A stretch of 64,000 nucleotides of DNA, taken from the NCBI RefSeq assembly GCF_027359925.1, contig NZ_CP114767.1:3832501-3896500 (forward strand), written 5' to 3'. Positions 43,935 to 53,100 of the stretch are shown in pieces. Positions within the stretch are counted from its first letter, which is position 1. Every line of letters starts with the position of its first letter. The notes below the pieces were generated by a model. It was not told the origin of the DNA and did no database searches. It worked only from the letters and a program-made list of their open reading frames with translations. The position numbers and the translations under genes are program-made. Source of the DNA: Hymenobacter canadensis (GTDB taxonomy: Bacteria > Bacteroidota > Bacteroidia > Cytophagales > Hymenobacteraceae).

Positions 43935-44513
43935 TTAGAACTGAACCGTAGGTGCCTTCTGCGCGGCAGCGTCGGCCTCGAAGTACGGTTTTTCGGCAAA
44001 GCCGAACATCCCGGCAAAAATGTTGTTCGGGAAGGACTTCACAAAGCCGTTGTAGTCGTTGGTGACGGTGTTGAGCTTGTTGCGCTCCACGTTGATGCGG
44101 TTCTCGGTGCCCTCAATCTGGGCCTGCAGTTCCTGGAAGTTGGCGTTGGCCTTCAGCTCGGGGTAGTTTTCCGAAACGGCCAGCAGGCGGCCCAGGCCGG
44201 CGCTTACCTGCGACTGGGCTTCCTGGAACTGCTTCAGGTTTTCGGGCGTGAGGTTGTCGGCGTTCAGCTGCACGCTGGTGGCTTTGGCACGGGCCTCAAT
44301 CACGTCGGTGAGGGTGGTTTTCTCGAAGTTGGCGGCTCCTTTCACGGTGTTCACCAGGTTCGGAATCAGGTCGGAGCGGCGCTGGTAGGCGCTCTGCACG
44401 TTGCCAACCTGCGATTTTACAGCCTGGTCGCGCTCAACCATGCCATTGTAGCCGCACGACGACTGGGACAGCAGCAGCACAAGGCCGGCAAAGTAGAGAA
44501 GAAAGCGTTTCAT
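43935..44513 (-). CDS. lemA: LemA-family lipoprotein
   Basis: 192 residues from MKRFLLYFAGLVLLLSQSSCGYNGM, quoted in parts: the leader LLYFAGLVLLLSQSSC carries a lipobox. The open frame extends further upstream but this leader fixes the start. The LemA core follows: VERDQAVKSQVGNVQSAYQR, RSDLIPNLVNTVKGAANFE, NPEL-like SENYPELKANANFQELQAQI, ENRINVERNKLNTVTNDYN and the end FPNNIFAGMFGFAEKPYFEA. LemA proteins form an antiparallel helical bundle of unknown function and co-occur with TPM proteins, as here. Confidence 0.93.
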   Translation of the reverse strand: MKRFLLYFAGLVLLLSQSSCGYNGMVERDQAVKSQVGNVQSAYQRRSDLIPNLVNTVKGAANFEKTTLTDVIEARAKATSVQLNADNLTPENLKQFQEAQSQVSAGLGRLLAVSENYPELKANANFQELQAQIEGTENRINVERNKLNTVTNDYNGFVKSFPNNIFAGMFGFAEKPYFEADAAAQKAPTVQF

Positions 44514-44647
44514 AAAAGAGTAGGAAAGAAATGGAAGGGAGAGAAAGAAAAGCAGGAGAACGGTGGCCGGTGTCGGCAACGAGGCTGGGCCCGGGTAGCG
44601 GGCGGCCTTCTGCCGGCAAAGTACGAATTCGCGCCGCAGCGGTTGTG

Positions 44648-44682
44648 TTTGGCGCTGCTCCCGCCCCGATTCGCTATTTTGC
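44648..44682 (+). promoter_or_regulatory. weak promoter candidate
   Basis: TTTG at 44648-44651 and TATTTTGC at 44675-44682 resemble the -33 TTTG and -7 TAnnTTTG boxes, but the -7 box lacks one base and the spacer is 22-23 rather than about 19-20. It is 25 bases before the ATG of the nucleotidyltransferase gene. Confidence 0.25.
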
Positions 44683-44706
44683 GGACTTACGCCACGCCAG
44701 TAATTC

Positions 44707-45708
44707 ATGAAAGCCATTATTCCCGTCGCGGGCATTGGGTCGCGCCTGCGCCCGCACACGCACACGCAGCCCAAATCCCTGGTTCCGGTTGCCGGCAACA
44801 CCATTCTGGGGCACATTATTGATCGGCTGAGTGTGGCCGGCGTCCAGGAGTTCGTCTTCATCATCGGCTACCTCGGCGAAAAAATCGAGAGCTACGTGCG
44901 CCGGCAGTATCCGCATCTACAGGCTTCGTTCGTGATTCAGGAGCCGCGCGAAGGCATTGCCCACGCGCTGTGGCTGGCCCGCGAGCAGTTCCGCCACGAG
45001 CAGGACGGCATCCTGATCCTGCTCGGCGACACCATCGTAGACATCGATCTGCCCGCCATGATGCAGTCGCCCGGCAACGTGCTGGCCGTGAAGGAGGTGA
45101 AAACGCCTTCCATGTTCGGCATTGTGGAAACCGGGCCCAGTGGGCGCGTGACCAAAGTGGTGGAAAAGCCCCGCATTCCGAAGTCGAACTACGCGCTGGT
45201 GGGCCTCTACAAGATTGCCAATCCCGACTGGCTGGCCTCGGCCCTGGAGCGCCTCATCGAGCAGGACCAGCGCACCCACGGCGAGTTTCAGCTGACGGAT
45301 GCACTGATGCTGATGATTCAGGACGGCGCCGAAATGACGACGGTGCCCGTTGATAACTGGTTTGACTGTGGCCGTAAGGAGAGTCTGCTCGAAGCCAACG
45401 CCCGCCTGCTCAACCGCCCCGAGTTCCTGAAGCGCCACGACTACCCGGAGTTTCCCGATACCATCATCATCCCGCCCGTCAGCATCGGCAAAGACTGCCA
45501 GATTTCGGGCTCCATTATCGGCCCCAACGTAGCTATCGGCGACCGGACCATCGTCAAGAACACCATCCTGAGTGAGTCCATCATCGGCTCTTACTCGGAG
45601 CTGCGCTCGGCCGTTATGCACGACTGCATCGTTGGTTCCGACGCCCTTTTCAAAGGCACGCGGCATAGTTTGAATATTGGGGATAACACGGAAATCGACT
45701 ACAGTTAA
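44707..45708 (+). CDS. sugar-phosphate nucleotidyltransferase
   Basis: 333 residues. N-terminal nucleotidyltransferase fold with MKAIIPVAGIGSRLRPHTHT and the lysine motif QPKSLVPVAG, LILLGDTIVD, VEKPRIPKSNYALVGLY and DNWFDCGRKES. The C-terminus from about residue 250 is a left-handed beta-helix (IGKDCQISGSIIGPNVAIGD, TIVKNTILSESIIGSYSEL). The architecture is like glucose-1-phosphate thymidylyl- or uridylyltransferases, which make activated sugars for polysaccharides or glycoproteins. The exact sugar and base cannot be told. No polysaccharide cluster surrounds it. Confidence 0.9.
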   Translation: MKAIIPVAGIGSRLRPHTHTQPKSLVPVAGNTILGHIIDRLSVAGVQEFVFIIGYLGEKIESYVRRQYPHLQASFVIQEPREGIAHALWLAREQFRHEQDGILILLGDTIVDIDLPAMMQSPGNVLAVKEVKTPSMFGIVETGPSGRVTKVVEKPRIPKSNYALVGLYKIANPDWLASALERLIEQDQRTHGEFQLTDALMLMIQDGAEMTTVPVDNWFDCGRKESLLEANARLLNRPEFLKRHDYPEFPDTIIIPPVSIGKDCQISGSIIGPNVAIGDRTIVKNTILSESIIGSYSELRSAVMHDCIVGSDALFKGTRHSLNIGDNTEIDYS

Positions 45709-45712
45709 ACGT

Positions 45713-45813
45713 CTGTCATCCTGAGCGGAGCGAAGGATCCTGGTTATGGGTGAATTATTGCTGAACGGTTTGTTCTGGCGTGGTAGGATCCTTCGCTCCG
45801 CTCAGGATGACAG
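45713..45813. repeat. GTCATCCTGAG-type inverted repeat
   Basis: Arms 45713-45741 and 45785-45813 (ctgtcatcctgagcggagcg aaggatcct) are perfect 29-bp complements with a 43-base loop. Begins 4 bases after the nucleotidyltransferase stop. Same family as 55231, 56836 and 58911. Confidence 0.9.
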
Positions 45814-45868
45814 ATGTGATAACAGACGAATGTATCCGCCGAGGGCAGATTGTCGTTACTTTAGCCCG

Positions 45869-47239
45869 ATGCGCTACCCGACCTTCCTTCCCCGCCTGCT
45901 GCCCGCCTTGGGCCTGACGCTGCTGTTGCTGCCCGGCTGCTACTCCCGCTCCGATATGAAAGGAGAGGAAGCCGCCGCTGATACCAAAGCCGAAACTCCG
46001 GCCTCCACGCGCGCCGCGACGCCGGCTCCCGATGCTCCCGAAGAAGCTGCTGATGTGGCCAGCGGTGCCGCTGCCCAGCCGCTGCAGGCCGTGAATGTGT
46101 TTCTGGAAGTATCGGGCTCGATGGAAGGCTTCATGCCTAAAACTGGAGCCAGCGGCGAGAATACGCGGTTTCAACAGCACGTGGCGCAGCTGCTTTCGGA
46201 AATCAACCGGACGCCAAACGCCCGGAATAAGGCGTTTTTCCGCATCAAGGAGAAGCCCTACGCCGATACGTACCAGGGCATTTCCGGCACCGTGCGCAGC
46301 GGCATTCAGCAGCCGGCCAAAAGCACCGAGCTGCCCGCCGTGCTCGATACGCTGATGACGCGCTACTACCAGCCCGGCACCGTAAGCGTGCTGATTTCGG
46401 ACTTCATCTACTCTCCCAAGAACGCCGGGGCCATTCCCTACATCAAAACCGACATCACCGACGCCCTGCAGCGCAACGGCGCGCAGCCGGATCTGGCCGT
46501 GTCGGTGTACGGCTACACCTCCGATTTCCGGGGCACGTACTATCCGGCTTTGAAGGCGGCCGGCAAGAAAACGGCCTGCTGCGACACCGAAATTCCCTAC
46601 TACATCTGGGTGCTGGGGCCGGCGGCGGCCGTGCGGCAGTTTGATGCTGCGTTGCTGGAGCAGCAGCCGGCCAAGCAGGCCCACTTCGGCGTCACGTATC
46701 CGCGGCCGGCGTATTCGCTGCTGAGCAAGTTCCAGAACAAGGGCAGCTGGTACTACGGCGACGCTGGGGCCAGCAAGCGCACCGCCGACGCCTACCGCGT
46801 GGTGGCGGTATCGGAAGCCTCGGCGCAGCAGCCCGTGGAGTTTGTGGTGGGCCTGAACCTGGGCCAGCTGCCCGGCCAGTACCGCGACGTGGCCTACCTC
46901 AAGCAGAACCTGACGCTGCAGGGTGTGGACACCGACGCCAAGCTGCTCGACGTGCAAGCGGCTTCGGCCCAGACCAAGGCCAGCAGCGGCCCGGAAAGCA
47001 AGTTCACGCATTTCGCCAAAATCCGCCTCACGAAAGCACCCAAAGCAGCCCGCCCGCTGGTGCTGCGCCTCCAGGACCAGCGCCCCGCCTGGGTGGCCCA
47101 GTGGACCACCCGCAACGACGGCACGCCCGCGCCCAAAACCTTCGCCCTGAGCTCCCTGCTCGACGGCCTGGAGCCGCAGTCGGCCGGGGAGAAGCGCCCG
47201 GTGTTCGAGCTGCCCCTGACCGTACAGCCTGCCGAGTAG
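45869..47239 (+). CDS. lipoprotein with degenerate vWA-like motif; start of tubulin/actin cluster
   Basis: 456 residues from MRYPTFLPRLLPALGL; the frame opens earlier inside the inverted repeat but the lipobox LLLLPGC fixes this start. A low-complexity Ala/Glu/Pro linker precedes VNVFLEVSGSMEGFMP (residues 75-90), which resembles the vWA metal site DxSxS but with Glu80 in place of Asp. Later TVSVLISDFIYSPKNAGAI fits a further vWA strand-turn (..SD..), and the C-terminal part is beta-rich. It should be anchored in the membrane facing the periplasm. It heads seven co-directional genes and may be the envelope sensor or anchor of the system. The vWA assignment is moderately sure. Confidence 0.75.
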   Translation: MRYPTFLPRLLPALGLTLLLLPGCYSRSDMKGEEAAADTKAETPASTRAATPAPDAPEEAADVASGAAAQPLQAVNVFLEVSGSMEGFMPKTGASGENTRFQQHVAQLLSEINRTPNARNKAFFRIKEKPYADTYQGISGTVRSGIQQPAKSTELPAVLDTLMTRYYQPGTVSVLISDFIYSPKNAGAIPYIKTDITDALQRNGAQPDLAVSVYGYTSDFRGTYYPALKAAGKKTACCDTEIPYYIWVLGPAAAVRQFDAALLEQQPAKQAHFGVTYPRPAYSLLSKFQNKGSWYYGDAGASKRTADAYRVVAVSEASAQQPVEFVVGLNLGQLPGQYRDVAYLKQNLTLQGVDTDAKLLDVQAASAQTKASSGPESKFTHFAKIRLTKAPKAARPLVLRLQDQRPAWVAQWTTRNDGTPAPKTFALSSLLDGLEPQSAGEKRPVFELPLTVQPAE

Positions 47240-47407
47240 TAACGCGAAGTTTTACTTCGCGTATCGTTGAACGACATCCGCAGCCACCTCTGGCACGATA
47301 GTCGTTCAACGGCAGCCCACGTGCGTAAAAGCAGAAGCTTGACGTTAGTCACAATTTCGTACCCGTAGTATCGTTCCACCACTCGCGAAGTGAAACTTCG
47401 CGTTACT
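47238..47407. repeat. GCGAAGT-type nested inverted repeat
   Basis: Outer arms taacgcgaagttttacttcgcg (47240-47261; quoted in part) and cgcgaagtgaaacttcgcg with ttac (47385-47407) face each other; each arm is itself palindromic (cgcgaagt / acttcgcg). Inner pairing tcgttgaacgac / gtcgttcaacg adds a second stem. It fills the gap between the vWA lipoprotein and the small membrane protein genes. Confidence 0.75.
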
Positions 47408-47414
47408 TCCATCT

Positions 47415-47807
47415 ATGAAAGCACTCTTCCGCTTCCTCTACGAGCTCATCGGCGCCCCCAAACCACCCGCCGACACCCCCGTGTACCGCGACGTTATCTT
47501 CCCTAACCTGGGGCTGCTGAATCTGGGAATTTCGCTTGGGTTAGTGGTGGTTTTCTACCTGCTCATCAACCGGGCCATGGGCGTGGCCACCTTCAATAAG
47601 GGCCGGCATTGGGCCATCTTTCTGGGGCTGAATGCGCTGCTGGCCTTCATCGTCACCATCTGGCAAACCAACGCCCAGCAGGTCACCGACCACAGCTACA
47701 TCTACTGGCTGGCCACCTGGAACGCCATTCTGGGCATGTTCTGGTTTTTCCTGTTCTCCGTGCTGCTCAAACGCGCCTCCACCAACGCCAGCACGACACC
47801 GTTTTAG
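47415..47807 (+). CDS. small membrane protein in tubulin/actin cluster
   Basis: 130 residues with about three helices: LGLLNLGISLGLVVVFYLLI, HWAIFLGLNALLAFIVTIW and YWLATWNAILGMFWFFLFSVL. The short N-terminus is amphipathic and basic (FRFLYELIGAPKPP). No family recognised. Its constant position between the vWA lipoprotein and the tubulin-like gene suggests an inner-membrane part of the same machine. Seven bases after a hairpin repeat. Confidence 0.75.
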   Translation: MKALFRFLYELIGAPKPPADTPVYRDVIFPNLGLLNLGISLGLVVVFYLLINRAMGVATFNKGRHWAIFLGLNALLAFIVTIWQTNAQQVTDHSYIYWLATWNAILGMFWFFLFSVLLKRASTNASTTPF

Positions 47808-47897
47808 TATTGAGTACTGGGTATTGAGTTGGCAACTAACCAACGGTGCTGTAAGCTCAATCCCGATTCTAGCTACTCAATACATAATACTCACTAC
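47806..47897. repeat. TATTGAGTA-type inverted repeat
   Basis: agtattgagtactgggtattgag on the left (quoted here in sense: agtattgagtac) is answered by ctactcaatacataatactc on the right, with a ttggcaactaac loop region. It occupies the gap just before the tubulin-like gene and resembles the TTGTCAGTTG family in layout but not in sequence. Confidence 0.65.
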
Positions 47898-47902
47898 TCC
47901 TC

Positions 47903-49351
47903 ATGGCTAAACTCTTTTTATTCGGCATTGGCGGCACGGGTTCCCGCGTGATTCGCTCGCTCACGATGCTGCTGGCGGCGGGCGTGGAGCTGCCCAACTG
48001 CGACCGGGTGGTGCCCATCATCATCGACCCCGACGCGCACAACGGCGACATGAACCGCACGGTGCAGCTGCTGCAGAGCTACCAGCAGATCTACAAGCGC
48101 CTCGGCCCCCGCGAAGAAGGCTTCTTCAAGACCGATATCAGCACGCTGAGCGGCATTTCGCAGGACGTGAACGGCTCGGTGAAGGATACCTTCATCTTCG
48201 ACTTCGGCGGTATCAACCAGAGCTTCCGGCAATACCTGAGCTACGATGGTCTGAGTGTGGACTCGAAAGGGCTGGTGGATTTGCTGTTCACGCAGGACAA
48301 CCTGGAAAGCCCTCTCACCATCGGTTTTCGTGGCTCGCCCAACGTGGGCAGCATCGTGCTGAACAAGCTGGTGGAAAGCCCGGAAATGCGGTTTTTCGCC
48401 GATAACTTCCAGGATGGAGACCGGGTGTTTTTCGTGTCGAGCATCTTCGGTGGCACGGGCGCGGCGGGTTTCCCGCTGATGCTCAAGAACTTGAAGGACT
48501 CGAATACCCGCCTCAGCAACGCCCGCTACCTGCGCGACGCGCCCACCGGCGCCGTGACGGTAATGCCCTATTTTGCGTTGCAGAGCGAGGACAACGCCGT
48601 CATCGACTCCAACAACTTCCTCACCAAAACCAAGGCGGCGCTCAGCTACTACGAGCACAACCTGCAGGGCCTCGACGCGCTGTACTACCTCGCCGACACG
48701 CCCGACACGCCCTACGAAAACCAGCCCGGCGGCACCCAGCAGAAGAACAAGGCCCACGTGATTGAGCTGCTGGCGGCCCTGAGCATCGTGGATTTCATGC
48801 GCTACTCGCCCGCCGAGCTGCGCACCGGCGGCCCGCACTTCCACGAGTATGGCCTACAGACCGACGCGCCGGAAATCCAGTTCAGCCACCTGCCCGATGA
48901 GTCGCGCGAAATCATTGCCAAGCAGCTCACGCAGTTCCTGTACTTCACGCGCTACCACAAGCAGCACCTGCCCACCGACAAAGCGCCCTACGCCGACAAC
49001 CTGAAGCTGGACTACGCCATGCGCAACGAACCCATCTTCCGGGAGCTGAACACCTTCCTGCATAGCCAGGACATGGGCGTGGATCAGTGGCTGCAGGAGT
49101 TGGCCCAGAACCGCCGCGCCTTCCGTCCCTTCGATCTGCAGACCGACGATTTCAACGCCATGATCTTGGGCAAGCCGGTGGAAAAGAAGTGGAACGACTT
49201 CTTCAACAAAGGCCTCAGCCACAACTACCTGCTCGACAACCTCAACAAAACCGAGAAGTCCATCCAGGAACCCGACAACTTCCGCAAGCTGCTGGAGCTG
49301 TTCTATGATGTGACGGATAAGGCGTTTGAGGAGAAGGTGAAGGTGGTGTAA
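47903..49351 (+). CDS. tubulin/FtsZ-like GTPase
   Basis: 482 residues. The N-terminus MAKLFLFGIGGTGSRVIRSL fits the tubulin-superfamily first nucleotide loop, with a GGTGS turn. Residues 183-189, GGTGAAG in SSIFGGTGAAGFPLML, are the tubulin signature loop (GGGTG-T/S-G in FtsZ). The segments between (IIIDPDAHNGDMN, FDFGGIN) fit further nucleotide contacts. It resembles the Pfam family known as tubulin_2 or 'tubulin-like' rather than FtsZ itself, and lacks FtsZ's C-terminal tail peptide. It probably polymerises or assembles at the membrane with GTP. The last third (HKQHLPTDKAPYADNLKLDY ... EKSIQEPDNFRKLLELFYDV) is helical and has no known family. The following gene is separated by the RAYT insertion. 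Confidence 0.85.
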   Translation: MAKLFLFGIGGTGSRVIRSLTMLLAAGVELPNCDRVVPIIIDPDAHNGDMNRTVQLLQSYQQIYKRLGPREEGFFKTDISTLSGISQDVNGSVKDTFIFDFGGINQSFRQYLSYDGLSVDSKGLVDLLFTQDNLESPLTIGFRGSPNVGSIVLNKLVESPEMRFFADNFQDGDRVFFVSSIFGGTGAAGFPLMLKNLKDSNTRLSNARYLRDAPTGAVTVMPYFALQSEDNAVIDSNNFLTKTKAALSYYEHNLQGLDALYYLADTPDTPYENQPGGTQQKNKAHVIELLAALSIVDFMRYSPAELRTGGPHFHEYGLQTDAPEIQFSHLPDESREIIAKQLTQFLYFTRYHKQHLPTDKAPYADNLKLDYAMRNEPIFRELNTFLHSQDMGVDQWLQELAQNRRAFRPFDLQTDDFNAMILGKPVEKKWNDFFNKGLSHNYLLDNLNKTEKSIQEPDNFRKLLELFYDVTDKAFEEKVKVV

Positions 49352-49378
49352 CCCCACGCGGCCCGGCCGTCCCAGGCG

Positions 49379-49463
49379 TCCCAGGGTTGAAACCCTGGGC
49401 TAGTCAGCGGGAGAACGATTATTCATTCAACAATGCTCCGTAGCCCAGGGCTTCAGCCCTGGG
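49379..49463. repeat. REP pair upstream of the RAYT gene
   Basis: Unit cccagggttgaaaccctggg plus ctagtcagcgg (49380-49410) is followed by an inverted unit gtagcccagggcttcagccc ending tggg (49439-49463). Reading each hairpin 5' to 3', the flanking tetranucleotides are CTAG and GTAG. This is the inverted two-REP arrangement of bacterial interspersed mosaic elements. Confidence 0.85.
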
Positions 49464-49488
49464 ATTTGGGGCCATCTGAACGAAACGC

Positions 49489-49917
49489 ATGAGCCACGTT
49501 TTTCAGTCGTTGTGGGTGCATGTTACGTGGGCTACCAAAAACCGGCAGCCTTGGCTCACGGCGGAACTGAAACCAGTGCTGTTTACTCAGATCCGGCACA
49601 TTGCAGAAACCGGCAGCATCCACCTCAACTTCCTGAACGGCGTTCATGACCATGTGCACTGCCTGCTTTCGTTGCGCACTACTGACCGGCTGGATTTGGT
49701 GATGCAACAGCTCAAGGGCAAAAGTGCACACTGGGTAAATGAGCAGGGCCTGACGGATTTCACCTTTGGCTGGCAGAACGGCTACGGCGCGTTTTCCGTC
49801 AGTCCGTCGTACTTGGAGCGGGTGCGTAACTACATCCGTAACCAGGAAAAGCACCATCAAGAGCAGGATTACTGGCAGGAAATGGAAATGCTGGAAAAGA
49901 TGGCGCGAGTGCCATGA
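49489..49917 (+). mobile_element. REP-associated tyrosine transposase (IS200/IS605 TnpA-like)
   Basis: 142 residues with the HUH nuclease core of IS200-type transposases: HDHVHCLLSL carries the metal-binding pair His55 and His57, and VRNYIRNQEKHH carries the catalytic Tyr115, as in RAYT proteins. LWVHVTWATKNRQPWL near the start is also a family signature. REP-type hairpins lie 26 bases upstream and about 50 bases downstream, and copies of them occur at four more places in this window, so it is probably the enzyme that spreads them. It sits between the tubulin-like and actin-like genes in the same direction. Coding appears intact. Confidence 0.9.
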
Positions 49918-49929
49918 CGTGCAGGCGGC

Positions 49930-50123
49930 GCGGATGACGCGGATGACGCGGATGACGCGGGCTTCCCAGGGCTGAAGCCCTGGGCTAGTCAGCGGAAACC
50001 GAACAACCCACTCCGTAGCCCAGGGCTTCAGCCCTGGGACGCCCGCGCCGCCCGCCCGCATCCAGCACCACTCCGCCAACCAAGAACAGAACCGCTAACT
50101 AGCCCAGGGTTTCAACCCTGGGA
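49930..50123. repeat. REP units downstream of RAYT plus 9-bp tandem repeat
   Basis: Three exact 9-bp repeats of gcggatgac (49930-49956) precede a REP unit cccagggctgaagccctggg with ctagtcagcgg (49965-49995), an inverted unit with 5' GTAG (50014-50039) and a third unit with 5' CTAG (50099-50123, cccagggtttcaaccctggg). The last hairpin ends 15 bases before the ATG of the actin-like gene and so lies in its translation start region. Confidence 0.85.
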
Positions 50124-50138
50124 ACCCCGGAAAACGAT

Positions 50139-53100
50139 ATGGCCAAAGTCCTTCGCTTACATAACAACGGCTCCCAGCAGGTGCAGGGCTGGCAGAAAAC
50201 CGCCCCCGTCACCAGCACCGAAATCAACACCGTGACCGACCCGGCGGGCGGCAAGTCGCGCAACCTGGCCGTGAGCATCCCGACGCCGTTTGCGCGCATG
50301 CATTTGTTCGAGACGGCCTTCGACTTTCTGGCCCGGGAGGGTAAAAACAACCCGGGGTCGGTGTACCACGAGCTGACGACCCACTTCTGGGATTTGCTGG
50401 AACTGCTCTACAACTACCACCTCTACACCCAGGCCGGCCGCAAAATCACGCTGCGCCGTTGGAATGCCGAGGCCGAAATCCGCCGGATGCGGCAGGATGA
50501 GGGCACGCGCCTGCTGGGCGAAACCCTGCAGCTATATATGCAGGACGAGCGGTTCCGCGACTTCTCCGACATGTATTTGGTGTACTATGAGTCGCCGGAG
50601 CTGGCGGGCGGCACGCGCCTGCTGGGCGGCACCTCGCCGCTGACCATCCTGTTCACCGGCCCCGCCGTGACGCCCCTGGACCTGGAGCGGCCCCAGGCCC
50701 GCGGCCACTACTTCGACCAGCAGACCGTGCTGCTCGAAGACCGCGACCCGCAGTTCCGGGAGTTTGTGTACGAGCTGTTTCTGGCCTACCCGCAGCTGCA
50801 GCGCCGCGAGTTTGCCGGCAGCGTATACGCGGGCTTCGACCGCTCGAAAATCAACCAGCTCCAGATGCAGGGCGACCGGAGCGCCCAGCAGTTTGCCGCC
50901 CGCTACCCGGCCCTGGCCGACGTGCAGGGCAACCTGGTGAGCGTGAAAGGCGTGCCATTGCCAGGCCGCGCCGACCAGTCGGCCGTGACCAGCTCCGACC
51001 TGTTTATCCAGCCCACCCGCGAATCGACGACGGGCCGGCCGCGCCCCTTGGTGCTGCGCCCGAACCTGACGATGCCCGGTGCCAACTACCTCAACGGCCA
51101 GCCCTGGGACGACCGCACGCCGGTGCCGTACTACGACGAAGTAGCGTTGGAAAGCCGCGTGCTGCCCGGCAAAGGCTTCAAATACCCCTACCTGACCGTG
51201 GGCGACCTGCTGGAAGACTCCCTGGTGGAGCTGCCTTACGAGCTGAACACCCAGCGCTTCCACACCGGCAAAGTCACGTTCCAGTACGGGGCCGATGGCC
51301 AGGGCCGGGCGCGCTTCCCCTACCTGCTGCCGCTGAAACAGGCGTTTTTCGAGTATTTCACCGAGAACGAGCTGGCCGAGCTGCTCACCTTCACCATCGA
51401 CCTGAGCCACGTGCGCGTGCAGCTGCGGGTGCCGGTGCAGGCGGGCCGCTTCATCACCTTCGAGCGCAGCTACTACCATAATCCGCAAAACCCCAAGGAT
51501 GCCCAGGGCCGCGAGATTCTGGAGAAGGGCCGCATTGTGAAAGCCGCCGTGGGCGTGGGCGTGTTTCCCTTCTACAAGGTGCACTACCAGCCCGAGTACA
51601 ACGACCTCTACAAGGTGATGCTGGTGGACGCCGACAACGCGCCCACCATGCTCAACCGCCGTTATGACCTCACGTTCTTCGTGAACGGGGAGCGAATCAC
51701 GGAGCAAGGAGCCGCCCGCCGCGCCACCCGCTACGAGCGCACCCAGAAAAGCATGGCCACCGCCGGCAGCACCTACTACGAAGTTACCGGCACCCATTTC
51801 GACCTCGCTGAGCTGACCTGCCCGCCCGCCACCATCGGCGCCGAGCCGGCCCGGGGCCTGTTCGTGCCGCGCTGGCGCGAGCTGGACCGGGGCACCCGTC
51901 GCTTCACTTTCGCGGTGGACTTTGGCACCACCAACACCCACATTGCCTACGCCGATTCGCCGAGCGCCCACCCGCGCCCGCTCACCATCGGCGAGGCCGA
52001 TGTGCAGGTGGAGTGGCTGCACGCGCCGGTAGCCGACCAGGGCCTCTCGGCCGCCCAGCGCTACCGTACCGGGGCCGGCCAGATCTGGGACAACATTGCC
52101 ACGCTGCAGAACCGGGAGTTTGTGCCGTCGTTCCTGGGCGAAGGCGGCTCGGTATATGAGTTTCCGATTCGGACGGCGGTTTGCGAAACCACGTCGTTTG
52201 CCAACGAGCCGGCCAAGGTGCTCAGCAACATCAACATCGGCTTCAGCATCAACACCGAAAACACGGCCGAACTGCCCCAGAACCGCTTCATCACCAACCT
52301 GAAGTGGTCGGCCGAGCTGGATCCGCAGGGCGTGTCGCGCATCGAGGCCTTCTTCCGGGAAATTCTGCTGCTGCTGCGCCACAAGGCGGCGTTGCACGGG
52401 GGTATTCTGGAAGACACCCGCGTGGTGTGGTTTGCGCCGCTGAGCTTTGATGGGTTCCTGCGCAACCAGTTCCAGCAGGTCTGGGACGAGTCGTTCCGGC
52501 AGGTGTTCAAGGCCAACCGCCCTACCATCTGCCTCACCGAATCGGTGGCGCCCTACTACTACCTCACCGCCACCAACCAGGTGGTGCCCAACCGCGACGA
52601 AAACGTGGTGAACATCGACATCGGCGGCGGCACCACCGACTTGCTGCTGTTCGCCGACCAGAAACCGGCCTACAGCACCTCGTTCCGCTTCGCCGGCGAC
52701 GACCTGTGGGGCGACGGCTACGCCCGCGTGCAGGGCGCGCCCAAGCAGAACGGCCTGCTGCGCCTCGGCGTGGGCCACGTGGAAAGCCTGCCCGACTCCG
52801 AGCAAAACCAGGAGTACAAAGGCTACCTACGCGCCGCCCTCAGCAACAACGATTTCGGCTCCGCTGACGTGACCAGCCTGCTGTTCAAGTACGATGATGC
52901 GCTGCGTTTCACCCAGGCCCTGGGCCTCGGCAAGGGCCGGCAGCTGCGGGTGCTGTTCTACCTGCACTACACCAGCATCATCTACCACACGGCCCAGCTC
53001 ACCAAGCACCTCGGCCTGAAAACGCCGCGCTACCTCTGCTTCTCGGGCAAGGGCAGTCTCTACCTGCGCCTGCTGGCCGGGGGCAGCTCCTTGGTGGCCA

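Noticed and set aside
47903..49351. FtsZ cell-division protein
   Set aside because: The nucleotide loops are tubulin-like, but the length, the helical C-terminal third and the absence of ftsA/mur neighbours do not fit housekeeping FtsZ.
49930..49956. short tandem repeat resembling a CRISPR start
   Set aside because: Units of 9 bp without spacers; it is a simple tandem repeat beside a REP. No CRISPR array or cas gene was seen in the window.
50532..52805. 757-codon open frame on the minus strand
   Set aside because: Antisense to the actin-like gene; composition is Val/Gly/His/Ala-rich without domains, as expected of high-GC shadow frames.
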